NCBI GenBank assembly: GCA_024650095.1
Contig: JANKMV010000063.1
Location: forward strand, 1-6,115
DNA from: Bacillota bacterium
Lineage (GTDB): Bacteria; Bacillota; Dethiobacteria; Dethiobacterales; Dethiobacteraceae
DNA length: 6,115 nt
Reading direction: 5' to 3'
Shown: positions 1 to 6,115 of the stretch, in pieces
Position numbering within the stretch: the first letter of the stretch is position 1
How the letters are laid out: every line of letters starts with the position of its first letter
Program-made: the position numbers and the translations under genes
The notes under the pieces: model-generated
What the model was told of the DNA's origin: nothing
The model's input: only the letters and a program-made list of their open reading frames with translations
The model's database searches: none

Positions 1-821
1 ATAATATCAAGATTGTTGCCTGACACGCTATCGTAGAAGTCCATAAATTCACTCACTTTGATACTGGCGGAATGAGAGCCCGTTTTCTTGAGTTGGTTCT
101 GTTGGGAATAATGTATTTTTTGCTTGCCATCCTTTTTTTGCCATGTTTTACGGCAGGCATGAATCCAGTAGCTATCGTTTTTCTTATGCTTATCAGGGTT
201 TACTGCATGATGTAGGTTATCAAAAATAACAGGTGCATTTACTGCTGTGGCTATCTCTAAGACATCTTCAATATTGTATAACTTATCATCATTTTCTAGA
301 ACGAGCCGTTCTTTTATGGCTTGATCCAAGTGCTGGTAGTTTGCGATAAACCTTTTGCTCGCTTGCTGTTTATCTTGATAAACGCCACCGATATGTAACA
401 CAATTTTATGCGCAGGTCCTACTCCCAAGCTAGTCAACACCTGGTTATGATATTGTAAATCTGCCATGGCTCTGGCTACGATCTCTTCATTGGGAGAATT
501 TAAAACGGTATACTGCCCTGGGTGGAGTGATACTCTCATCTTACTATTACAGATTTTTGCGCCAATTTTTTGAAATTGAGACGAAAAAATTGTCCACCAC
601 GGCAGCTTGTTGGCTGGGCTTGAGCCAAAGGGAATGAGGCTAGAACTGATTCTAAACAACATAATATTGTTCTTCTCATTGTAGTCAATCATGCGAGCCA
701 GTGAACGCAAATTGTGAGAGATTAGCTGTAACAGGTTCGCTTCGTTGGCATTTTTAAGAATACAGCTTTTAAGATCAGTTTGAGGAACACCCACCGTTAA
801 ACTTGCATAACCAATACTCAT
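1..821 (-). CDS. uvsE: UV damage endonuclease UvsE (UVDE), C-terminus cut by window edge
   Basis: This TIM-barrel endonuclease of the UVDE family nicks DNA immediately 5' of UV photoproducts and some other lesions, starting an excision repair route independent of UvrABC. I translated it by hand: 273 residues are visible with no stop, and the frame runs off the left edge. The family is usually about 280-320 aa in bacteria, so a short C-terminal piece is missing. The family's metal-site segments appear in order: LHPGQY (H100), VLHIGG (H143), LENDD (E176), FDNLHH (D201, H204), KIHYSQQ (H237) and GSHS (H250). The N-terminal segment with FRISSSLIPFGS (about 56-67) is also typical. The missing end should carry the last metal-binding glutamate. 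The ATG at 821 is preceded by a strong AAGGGAGG Shine-Dalgarno (827-834). The gene lies 122 nt behind arsC on the same strand with no clear terminator or promoter between them, so it may be read through from the ars operon (inference). It is as AT-rich as the ars genes. Confidence 0.93.
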   Translation of the reverse strand, partial: MSIGYASLTVGVPQTDLKSCILKNANEANLLQLISHNLRSLARMIDYNEKNNIMLFRISSSLIPFGSSPANKLPWWTIFSSQFQKIGAKICNSKMRVSLHPGQYTVLNSPNEEIVARAMADLQYHNQVLTSLGVGPAHKIVLHIGGVYQDKQQASKRFIANYQHLDQAIKERLVLENDDKLYNIEDVLEIATAVNAPVIFDNLHHAVNPDKHKKNDSYWIHACRKTWQKKDGKQKIHYSQQNQLKKTGSHSASIKVSEFMDFYDSVSGNNLDI

Positions 822-943
822 GGCAGCCTCCCTTACGCAAGGTATATCTACTTGGCAAGCTTCTATTTAGTATTATTACTTTTCCACCCCTCTCTCATCT
901 TTACACTCTCATTTGCCGCTTGTTTACCTTATAGTTGCCAATA

Positions 944-1375
944 CTACATCTTTGCCGGAACGTAATCAAATAGTATACGTAAGTCACTTGCTAGTTCTTT
1001 AATTTTCTCTTCTATGGTAGCGATAATAACTTTAAATTCCTCATCACTTTTACCGGTGGGATCATCAAGTCCCCAATCTTCTTCATGTTTACTGGGCAGA
1101 TACGGACATACAACATTACATCCCATTTTGATGACAACATCAACGGGGGGAATATCCGTAAGTAGTTTTACCTGTTGCGATTTTTCCATATCAATATTGT
1201 ACAACTCTTTGAGTAACCGCACGGCATCTTGATTTATTTGTGGTTTAGATTCCGTTCCGGCTGAATAGCTTTCGAAAACATCAGAGGCAAAATGTTTGCC
1301 TAGTGCTTCTGCAATTTGACTACGACACGAATTATGGACACATATAAAGGCGACCTTAGGTTTTACCGTACTCAT
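944..1375 (-). CDS. arsC: Arsenate reductase ArsC, low-molecular-weight phosphatase type
   Basis: Cytoplasmic enzyme that reduces arsenate to arsenite so that Acr3 can export it. The protein is 143 aa, normal for the thioredoxin-linked LMW-PTP-like ArsC family. The N-terminal P-loop is a CX5R motif, CVHNSCRS, with nucleophile C12, C17 and R18. The SAGTE segment (38-42) follows, and the DDP loop (D104, D105, P106) supplies the general acid. Other cysteines are C86 and C90 in MGCNVVCP, the candidates for the disulfide relay. Their spacing differs from the more widely separated pair of the Staphylococcus and Bacillus enzymes. I chose the ATG at 1375 because an AAGGTGGT Shine-Dalgarno (1381-1388) sits at good spacing and the protein then begins just before the first beta strand. 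A longer frame reaching 1471 would overlap the acr3 3' end and adds unconserved residues. It starts 52 nt after acr3 stops and is probably co-transcribed. The electron donor is not encoded here. An ordinary tyrosine phosphatase is less likely given the context. Confidence 0.92.
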   Translation of the reverse strand: MSTVKPKVAFICVHNSCRSQIAEALGKHFASDVFESYSAGTESKPQINQDAVRLLKELYNIDMEKSQQVKLLTDIPPVDVVIKMGCNVVCPYLPSKHEEDWGLDDPTGKSDEEFKVIIATIEEKIKELASDLRILFDYVPAKM

Positions 1376-1427
1376 AACACACCACCTTGGTTTATTTAAA
1401 GAACATAATGTAAATATATCGTCACTT

Positions 1428-2483
1428 TTAGCTTTGTTCCTGGGGAAACCAGTGCGGAGTTTTATTAGCAATTCTAACTAAGATCAACATTACGGGAACC
1501 TCCACTAGCACACCAACGATTGTCGCTAACGCAACGGGTGATGTGGGTCCGAAAAGTGCAATTGCCACCGCAACGGCCAATTCAAAGAAATTGGATGCAC
1601 CAATCATACCGGCTGGAGCAGCAACATTATGAGGCAATCTTAGCTTTTTAGCCGCTAGGTATGCTGTAAAGAAAATGAAGAAGGTCTGGATGGTAAGGGG
1701 AACAGCAATGAAGAGAATGTGTAATGGATTATTTAAAATTACATCTCCTTGGAATGAGAAGATAATGATCAACGTTAGTAATAAACCCACGATGGTGATA
1801 TTGTTAAATTTTGGTATAAATGAGTTGTCAAAATAGGCTTGCCCTCTCTTTTTAATCACGAATACTCTTGTGAAAATTCCCGCTGTCAGAGGGATAACAA
1901 CAAAGAGAAAGACAGAAAGAATGAGCGTTGACCAGGGGACGGCTACGCCGCTTACCCCCAATAAGAACGCAACGATGGGAGTAAAGGCGAAAAGGATGAT
2001 CAAATCATTGGTTGCTACTTGGACGACCGTATAAGCCGGATTGCCCTTTGTTAGATGGCTCCAGACAAACACCATGGCTGTGCAGGGAGCTGCTCCCAGT
2101 AAAACAGCGCCTGCCAAATAATCCTTCGCTAAATCTGCAGGAATAAATGATTTGAAGACGACGTAAAAAAAGAAAGCGGCTATGCCAAACATGGTAAAGG
2201 GCTTAATCAGCCAGTTTGTAACCCAGGTGACGTAGAGCCCCTTAGGATTCCTGCCCACGTTTCTTACACTTTGAAAGTCAACCTTCATCATCATGGGATA
2301 GATCATAATCCAAATAAGAATTGCGATGGGAATTGAAACGTTGGCACGTTCAAACCGTCCCAAATAAGCCGGAATTGAAGGTAAATATTTGCCGATTAAA
2401 ACACCAACCACCATACATAAAATAACCCACACAGTTAAATATTTTTCGAAAAAACCAATTCCTTGCACTTTTTCCTCTTGCAT
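1428..2483 (-). CDS. acr3: Arsenite efflux permease Acr3
   Basis: Integral membrane carrier of the ACR3 (BART superfamily) type that expels arsenite, driven by the proton motive force. From the chosen start it is 351 aa, the usual family length, with about ten hydrophobic segments: roughly 17-35, 50-66, 90-112, 122-142, 152-177, 184-209, 229-244, 252-278, 288-311 and 317-337. The conserved LLGAAPCTAMVFVWS stretch carries C134, the cysteine known in the family to be needed for transport. E301 in NFFELAVA and E328 in VLVEVPVM are the conserved acidic residues of the late helices. An ATG at 2489 gives two more residues but lies only 1 nt from the GGAGG at 2491-2495. The ATG at 2483 lies 7 nt away and is the better start. 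The gene lies between arsR and arsC, as expected for an ars operon. It is distinct from the E. coli ArsB family, although often annotated arsB. Confidence 0.95.
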   Translation of the reverse strand: MQEEKVQGIGFFEKYLTVWVILCMVVGVLIGKYLPSIPAYLGRFERANVSIPIAILIWIMIYPMMMKVDFQSVRNVGRNPKGLYVTWVTNWLIKPFTMFGIAAFFFYVVFKSFIPADLAKDYLAGAVLLGAAPCTAMVFVWSHLTKGNPAYTVVQVATNDLIILFAFTPIVAFLLGVSGVAVPWSTLILSVFLFVVIPLTAGIFTRVFVIKKRGQAYFDNSFIPKFNNITIVGLLLTLIIIFSFQGDVILNNPLHILFIAVPLTIQTFFIFFTAYLAAKKLRLPHNVAAPAGMIGASNFFELAVAVAIALFGPTSPVALATIVGVLVEVPVMLILVRIANKTPHWFPQEQS

Positions 2484-2490
2484 AACCATT

Positions 2491-2495
2491 CCTCC
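2491..2495 (-). promoter_or_regulatory. Shine-Dalgarno that decides the acr3 start
   Basis: GGAGG on the minus strand. It is 1 nt from the ATG at 2489 and 7 nt from the in-frame ATG at 2483. Only the second spacing suits ribosome binding, so translation most likely begins at 2483. Confidence 0.75.
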
Positions 2496-2532
2496 AAACT
2501 GATTTCTTTACTCCTATCAATCTTGCGAGATT

Positions 2533-2566
2533 TATTATATGCGCATAGTGAACTATACTCATATAA
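2533..2566 (-). promoter_or_regulatory. Inverted repeat and candidate secondary promoter/operator before acr3
   Basis: In the 119-nt arsR-acr3 gap, 2535-2548 and 2553-2566 form a 14-bp inverted repeat around a 4-nt centre. On the minus strand TTATATGAGTATAG faces CTATGCGCATATAA, with 12 of 14 positions complementary plus one potential G-U pair in RNA. One arm contains TATAAT (2534-2539), and the block TGCGCATATAATA (2533-2545) matches TGCACATATAATA of the arsR promoter (2973-2985) at 12 of 13 positions. No T-run follows the stem, so it is not a classical terminator. It could be a second ArsR binding site, a weak internal promoter (the best -35, ATGAGT, matches only 3 of 6) or an mRNA-stabilising or processing hairpin. 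The repeat is seen directly; its role is inferred. Confidence 0.45.
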
Positions 2567-2602
2567 GGCAGAAAATAATTTGTGATGCTATGCTACCCTA
2601 GC

Positions 2603-2932
2603 TTAATCACAATTGGCTTGCTTTGTTGCATGTAACTTATCTCTGTCCTGAAGTAGGATATCGTTTTTAGTATAACTGTGGCACAGATGTTCATACAAAT
2701 AATGATTATTATTGATAAACGTATCACTTATGGAGTAGTAGGCCCATTGCGAATCCTTCTTCGATACCACCATATTAGCATTTTTAAGTTTATTTAAATG
2801 TCTTGACACGTTTGATTGGCTCATCTCTAAAATTTTTTCAATCTCACAAACACAAAGCTCTCGTTGCATTAATAGATTGAATATTCTTTGTCTACTTTCA
2901 TCTGATAACGCCTTGTAGATTTCAATGTCCAA
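2603..2932 (-). CDS. arsR: ArsR/SmtB-family arsenical repressor ArsR
   Basis: Dimeric winged-helix repressor that leaves its operator when trivalent arsenic binds its cysteines. From the chosen TTG start it is 109 aa, typical of the family. The segment YKALSDESRQRIFNLL (6-21) is the family's N-terminal helix region. ELCVCEIE carries the CxC metalloid site (C27, C29), where E. coli ArsR would have a third cysteine; here that place is E32. The recognition helix lies in SQSNVSRHLNKL (about 38-49), followed by the wing around SKKDSQWAYYSI (57-68). Further cysteines are C84 and C108, the latter next to the end, either of which could complete a three-thiol site. A GTG at 2941 would add three residues but directly abuts the GGAGG (2942-2946), whereas the TTG at 2932 is 9 nt away. 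It is the first gene after the ars promoter, with acr3 and arsC downstream, so it should autoregulate the operon. It is clearly more AT-rich than relA. Confidence 0.93.
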   Translation of the reverse strand: MDIEIYKALSDESRQRIFNLLMQRELCVCEIEKILEMSQSNVSRHLNKLKNANMVVSKKDSQWAYYSISDTFINNNHYLYEHLCHSYTKNDILLQDRDKLHATKQANCD

Positions 2933-2941
2933 AACACTCAC

Positions 2942-2946
2942 CCTCC
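2942..2946 (-). promoter_or_regulatory. Shine-Dalgarno that decides the arsR start
   Basis: GGAGG on the minus strand, immediately followed by a GTG (2941) with no spacer and by an in-frame TTG (2932) at 9 nt. The spacing favours the TTG as the start codon of arsR, giving a protein that begins M-D-I-E-I-Y. Confidence 0.7.
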
Positions 2947-2947
2947 T

Positions 2948-2976
2948 ATATTCTCATATTCAAATATAATCATATT
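2948..2976 (-). promoter_or_regulatory. Probable ArsR operator (direct repeats plus palindrome)
   Basis: On the minus strand, AATATGATTATAT (2964-2976) and AATATGAGAATAT (2948-2960) are direct repeats matching at 11 of 13 positions, with a period of 16 nt. Between them lies the perfect 12-nt palindrome ATATTTGAATAT (2956-2967). The block covers part of the -10 box, the expected start site and the leader, where a bound ArsR dimer would block transcription. AT-rich dyads of this kind are usual for ArsR/SmtB regulators. Binding by this ArsR is inferred from position. Confidence 0.6.
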
Positions 2977-3002
2977 ATATGTGCAATCCTCTCTTTTGTC
3001 AA
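2974..3002 (-). promoter_or_regulatory. Sigma-A/sigma-70 promoter of the ars operon
   Basis: A perfect -35 box TTGACA (3002 to 2997) and a perfect -10 box TATAAT (2979 to 2974) are separated by exactly 17 nt. Transcription should begin near 2967, giving a leader of about 35 nt to the arsR TTG. So strong a core promoter fits tight repression by ArsR. The -35 box begins only 15 nt after the dtd stop codon. Confidence 0.88.
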
Positions 3003-3017
3003 AGATAATTATACCTT

Positions 3018-3485
3018 CTATTCCGTGTGTTCATCCCTCTCGTGTTGGGGAGTGTCGATAATAATGGTTACGGGGCCTTGATTGGTGAGGTGGACGTCCA
3101 TGGTGGCACCGAAACGACCGGTGGCAACAGGGACGTCTAGTGAACGGAGAGCAGCACAAAATTGCTCATAGAGGGGTTCCGCCATGGCAGGACCGGCTGC
3201 ATAGGAAAAGCCGGGACGCCGACCTTTGCGGGTATCTGCATACAATGTAAATTGAGACACAACTAAGACACTGCCTCCCGTATCTAACAAAGAAAGATTC
3301 ATCTTACCCAGCTCATCATCAAAAACACGTAGGTTAATGATCTTTTCCACCAGATAATGCAAATCCTCTGCTTGGTCATCTTTATGAATACCTAGGAGAA
3401 TGAGTAACCCGTTGTTGATCTGTCCAATCACATCTCCGTCCACTTCCACCCGAGCAGTCGTAACCCTCTGGATAACTGCACGCAT
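3018..3485 (-). CDS. dtd: D-aminoacyl-tRNA deacylase Dtd
   Basis: Cytoplasmic proofreading enzyme that hydrolyses D-amino acids (and mischarged glycine) from tRNA, protecting translation. At 155 aa it is close to the family's usual 145-150, with a slightly longer polar tail ([10 protein letters not shown]). It starts with the typical MRAVIQRV. The two active-site motifs are present: SQFTL (77-81) and the Gly-cisPro motif in NQGPVT (135-140). GRFGATM (123-129) precedes the second motif as in other members. The ATG at 3485 follows an excellent AAGGAGG Shine-Dalgarno at 3492-3498, which overlaps the relA TAA stop (3497-3499). Only 11 nt separate the two genes, so they are almost certainly co-transcribed and may be translationally coupled. 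The relA-dtd pair is common in Firmicutes. No terminator hairpin follows the stop at 3018. Confidence 0.96.
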   Translation of the reverse strand: MRAVIQRVTTARVEVDGDVIGQINNGLLILLGIHKDDQAEDLHYLVEKIINLRVFDDELGKMNLSLLDTGGSVLVVSQFTLYADTRKGRRPGFSYAAGPAMAEPLYEQFCAALRSLDVPVATGRFGATMDVHLTNQGPVTIIIDTPQHERDEHTE

Positions 3486-3496
3486 ATGATTCCTCC

Positions 3497-5662
3497 TTAG
3501 TTGTGAATGCGATGGACGCTGTAGACGTCGCGAACTCGCTTAATGCGATTAATCACATTATCGAGATGATTCGTATCGTGCACAGTAACCGTCATCAGGA
3601 TTACGGACAAATTGTCTTTGGTACTACGTCCGTTTAACGCGGTAATATTCACTTTACTCTCTGCCAGGGCATTAACTACATCCATGAGGATCTGCGCGCG
3701 ATCCATCGCGGTAACTTCTATATCTACGGGGTAAGCGCCTTCCACACTTTCTTCCCAATTGGCCGTCAGTAAGCGCTGATTATCGGTGCGATTAATAATA
3801 TTGGGACAGTCCCCGCGGTGAATGGAAACGCCGCGCCCCCGGGTAACGACACCCACGATGGTATCACCAGGAACAGGTGTGCAGCATTTGGCAAAGCGTA
3901 ATAGCATATTATCGATACCGGCAATGCGTACACCTTTGCCCAATTTACCCGTGGCTTTTTGTGGTTTAAATTCTTTAACTGGCTCCACTTCAGTGTCAGG
4001 CTGGCCATATTTTTTGCGATACTCTTCCCGTAAGCGGTTGACCGCCAGCTGCGGTGAGATTCCACCTAGGCCGACGGAGACGTAAACATCCTCTTCTCCA
4101 TGAACATTGAATTTTTTCCCCATCTCTTGAATCAGGGGTGCTTTTAGATATTGGTGAGGATCCAACTCTTGCTTGCGTAATTCTTTCTCCAAAAGTTCTT
4201 TCCCTTTGATCAGATTTTCATCACGCCGTTCTTTCTTAAACCAGCTCCGTATTTTCGCTTTGGCTCCGGAACTTTTCACCATGTTAATCCAGTCACGGCT
4301 GGGGGTGCCTTGTTTAGATGTCATAATATCGACGATTTCGCCGGTCTTTAGTTCATAGTCCAATGGCATAAGACGACCATTAACCCGTGCACCAATACAG
4401 CGATGGCCAATATCGGTATGAATTTTGTAGGCAAAATCCAGTGGTATGGATCCCGCAGGTAAGTCAATCACATCACCTTTGGGCGTAAAAACAAAGACTT
4501 CATCCACAAAAAGATCAATCTTAACATTTTCCATGAATTCGGCAGCATCTTTGCTATCTTGCTGAAGTTCCATAATTTGACGTAACCAAGAGAGCTTACT
4601 ATCAAATTCCATATCTTGCTTCGTATCTTTCTTTTCCTTATAACGCCAGTGGGCAGCGATACCATATTCCGCGATGCGATGCATCTCCCGGGTACGGATT
4701 TGCACTTCCAATAACTCATTTTTGCCCACCATCACGAGGGTATGAAGTGATTGATACATATTAGGCTTTGGCATGGCAATATAGTCTTTGAAACGACCAG
4801 GAATAGGCTTCCATAGCGTGTGCACAATACCTAAGGCACCGTAGCAGTCCTTTAAAGAATCTACGAGAATACGAATGGCCGTTAAATCATAGATCTCGTG
4901 GAATTCTTTATTCTGCTCCTTCATTTTCTGAGAAATACTATATAAATGTTTAGGACGACCAGAAACTTGGGCACTGATGCTAACTTCTTCTAACTTCGGT
5001 TGGAGAGCCTCCATAATTTGACTAATAAAAGCTTCCCGCTCGCGCCGTTTCTTGGCTAATCTGTCCACCAGAGCATAATAACGATCTCGCTCCAGGAAAC
5101 GAAAAGCCTGATCCTCAAGTTCCCATTTAATTTTGTAAATTCCTAAACGATGGGCCAGAGGGGCGTATATTTCTAGCGTTTCTCGAGAAATTGCCTGCTG
5201 TTTAATGGAGGTGAGATATTTTAATGTACGCATATTATGAGTGCGATCAGCCAATTTTATCAGTAGCACTCGAATATCTTTCGCCATGGCAACAAACATC
5301 TTGCGCAGATTTTCCGCTTGCCGTTCTTCTTTAGACTTATATTCCAATTTAGAAAGTTTAGTCACACCATCCACCAACATAGCAACATCAGCACCAAATT
5401 CACTTTCAATATCCTCCAGCGTGACTTCGGTGTCTTCCACGACATCATGCAGAAGACCTGCCACAATGGTATCAATATCTAATTCCAACTCGGCTAAAAT
5501 GATGGCAACACCTAGGGGATGGGTAATATAAAGTTCGCCGGAAAAGCGCTTCTGACCCTGGTGTGCGGCCACAGCAAAATGATAGCCATTTTCTAACACA
5601 GTCCAATTTGGCTCTACCGGGTAATATCCTTTAATTAGCTCTTTTAGTTCTTCAAGATTCAT
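3497..5662 (-). CDS. relA: Bifunctional (p)ppGpp synthetase/hydrolase RelA/SpoT (Rel)
   Basis: Ribosome-associated stringent-response enzyme that makes (p)ppGpp from ATP and GTP or GDP on amino acid starvation and degrades it otherwise. At 721 aa it is the normal length for Firmicute Rel. Domain order: HD hydrolase (about 25-195) with H48, the HDVVED segment (H72, D73, E76, D77) and LADRTHN (D139); synthetase (about 230-345) with YDLTAIR (D259), RFKD (290-293) and the E319 catalytic region LEVQIRT; TGS (about 384-448); a linker and helical region; the KCCTPVPGD motif (C593, C594); and a C-terminal ACT domain (about 645-721). The intact HD residues and the RFKD form (rather than the acidic ExDD of synthetase-only enzymes) indicate both activities. 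The ATG at 5662 has GAGGAG upstream (5673-5678), inside the end of the preceding gene, which it overlaps by 11 nt. dtd follows after 11 nt. No frameshift or truncation is seen. Confidence 0.98.
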   Translation of the reverse strand: MNLEELKELIKGYYPVEPNWTVLENGYHFAVAAHQGQKRFSGELYITHPLGVAIILAELELDIDTIVAGLLHDVVEDTEVTLEDIESEFGADVAMLVDGVTKLSKLEYKSKEERQAENLRKMFVAMAKDIRVLLIKLADRTHNMRTLKYLTSIKQQAISRETLEIYAPLAHRLGIYKIKWELEDQAFRFLERDRYYALVDRLAKKRREREAFISQIMEALQPKLEEVSISAQVSGRPKHLYSISQKMKEQNKEFHEIYDLTAIRILVDSLKDCYGALGIVHTLWKPIPGRFKDYIAMPKPNMYQSLHTLVMVGKNELLEVQIRTREMHRIAEYGIAAHWRYKEKKDTKQDMEFDSKLSWLRQIMELQQDSKDAAEFMENVKIDLFVDEVFVFTPKGDVIDLPAGSIPLDFAYKIHTDIGHRCIGARVNGRLMPLDYELKTGEIVDIMTSKQGTPSRDWINMVKSSGAKAKIRSWFKKERRDENLIKGKELLEKELRKQELDPHQYLKAPLIQEMGKKFNVHGEEDVYVSVGLGGISPQLAVNRLREEYRKKYGQPDTEVEPVKEFKPQKATGKLGKGVRIAGIDNMLLRFAKCCTPVPGDTIVGVVTRGRGVSIHRGDCPNIINRTDNQRLLTANWEESVEGAYPVDIEVTAMDRAQILMDVVNALAESKVNITALNGRSTKDNLSVILMTVTVHDTNHLDNVINRIKRVRDVYSVHRIHN

Positions 5663-6115
5663 ACTGCTGAATCTCCTCTACCTCTAGGGCTGCGCCCTCC
5701 GGGTTCTGAATATAGTTGGCTATATCTGCAAGGGATGTGTGATACCAAAAATCCTGATAAATGCGAAAGTTTGCTAGAATACGACTATAATACTGCACGG
5801 TTGGCGATTCCTCCAGTTGGCTCATAGATGGTGGCCAAGCTGAGTTATTTGCCCTAGCCAGCTCCGCAAATACAGTTTGTGCTTGTGACAGTAAATAATG
5901 TGTTACTGGTAGCTCTACCTGCTGGCGAACGTTTTCAGCAACTAAGGGTTGCGCAGAGTGGGATACACAAACCGCCAATTGTTGCATTGTCTCTATCGCC
6001 GGTACGGTTGCCGCGAATATTTTTTCGTTTAGGGCAATGTCCGCATGATTATAACAAAGATGAATGGTCGGTACACCACTAAAACCAAGGCGCTGTAATA
6101 GTTTCTCCAAAGCAT
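5652..6115 (-). CDS. Probable RecJ C-terminal fragment (5' end outside window)
   Basis: This open frame enters from the right edge and ends with TGA at 5652-5654; 153 complete residues are visible. A TTG at 6110 could serve as a start, but the frame continues upstream with no ribosome binding site in view, so I treat it as a 3' fragment. I could not identify it from a catalytic motif. The tail resembles the ends of clostridial-type RecJ single-strand exonucleases: a segment with VFAELA (about 81-86), then LEESPTVQYYSRI (about 100-112) and an amphipathic final helix. A segment resembling HLxYxxxDxxxNxxI lies near the start (about 18-33). The position directly upstream of relA also fits recJ in many Firmicutes. 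RecJ degrades single-stranded DNA 5' to 3' in recombination and repair. There are no membrane segments. The stop overlaps the relA start by 11 nt, implying coupled translation. A different RelA-linked protein remains possible. Confidence 0.55.
   Translation of the reverse strand, partial: ALEKLLQRLGFSGVPTIHLCYNHADIALNEKIFAATVPAIETMQQLAVCVSHSAQPLVAENVRQQVELPVTHYLLSQAQTVFAELARANNSAWPPSMSQLEESPTVQYYSRILANFRIYQDFWYHTSLADIANYIQNPEGAALEVEEIQQYES

Noticed and set aside
852..941. 7-bp inverted repeat TTGGCAA/TTGCCAA flanking the arsC-uvsE gap
   Set aside because: The arms are 76 nt apart, short, and not followed by a T-run. Chance is the simplest explanation, and it is not a terminator.
822..943. 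A promoter for uvsE in the arsC-uvsE gap
   Set aside because: TAATAAT-like hexamers are present, but no acceptable -35 lies at 16-18 nt. The gap is otherwise a purine-rich stretch (minus strand) with nothing I can support.
1376..1471. N-terminal extension of arsC back to 1471
   Set aside because: It overlaps the acr3 3' end, adds 32 residues without family resemblance, and the ATG at 1375 has its own well-placed ribosome binding site.
2350..2562. Minus-strand 70-codon open frame over the acr3 start
   Set aside because: It lies in another frame of acr3, has no family resemblance, and conflicts with the clear acr3 start.
3000..3017. ATAATTAT palindrome after the dtd stop as a terminator
   Set aside because: Eight AT-only bases with no GC stem and no T-run; it cannot form a rho-independent terminator.
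3822..4085. Plus-strand open frame inside relA
   Set aside because: It is antisense to the conserved Rel C-terminal region, with composition dictated by relA codons. The other plus-strand frames at 1014-1232, 4173-4358, 5241-5531 and 5879-6082 are shadows of the same kind.

Overview
The window looks like chromosomal DNA of a low-to-moderate GC Firmicute (Bacillota). The evidence is strong AGGAGG-type ribosome binding sites, a consensus TTGACA/TATAAT promoter, a long bifunctional Rel protein, and a recJ-relA-dtd order. A Clostridia or Negativicutes member is plausible, but this is inferred from family resemblance only. All supported genes lie on the minus strand, so transcription runs from position 6115 towards 1.

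Right half (6115 to 3018): a compact housekeeping operon. It holds the 3' end of a probable recJ (cut by the window edge), then relA (bifunctional (p)ppGpp synthetase/hydrolase, 721 aa), then dtd (D-aminoacyl-tRNA deacylase, 155 aa). The recJ fragment and relA overlap by 11 nt. relA and dtd are 11 nt apart, and the dtd Shine-Dalgarno contains the relA stop codon.

Left half (3017 to 1): an arsenic-resistance cluster followed by a DNA repair gene. The order is arsR (ArsR/SmtB repressor with a CxC metalloid site), acr3 (arsenite efflux permease), arsC (low-molecular-weight-phosphatase-type arsenate reductase) and uvsE (UV damage endonuclease, C-terminus cut by the left edge). A textbook sigma-A promoter sits in the 85-nt dtd-arsR gap. 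Its -10 region and start site are overlaid by 13-nt direct repeats and a 12-nt palindrome, a likely ArsR operator. The arsR-acr3 gap holds a second candidate control element: a 14-bp near-perfect inverted repeat containing a near-copy of the -10 block of the arsR promoter.

The ars genes form a complete circuit: ArsC reduces arsenate to arsenite, Acr3 exports arsenite, and ArsR derepresses the operon when arsenite binds. The left half is visibly more AT-rich than the right half. No rho-independent terminator is seen between dtd and arsR, so the ars block looks like an accessory insertion directly behind a housekeeping operon. No wholly new system is evident; the most interesting points are the regulatory DNA around arsR and the position of uvsE behind arsC. 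No stretch longer than 300 bases lacks a gene. No tRNA, rRNA, CRISPR array or insertion sequence was seen.
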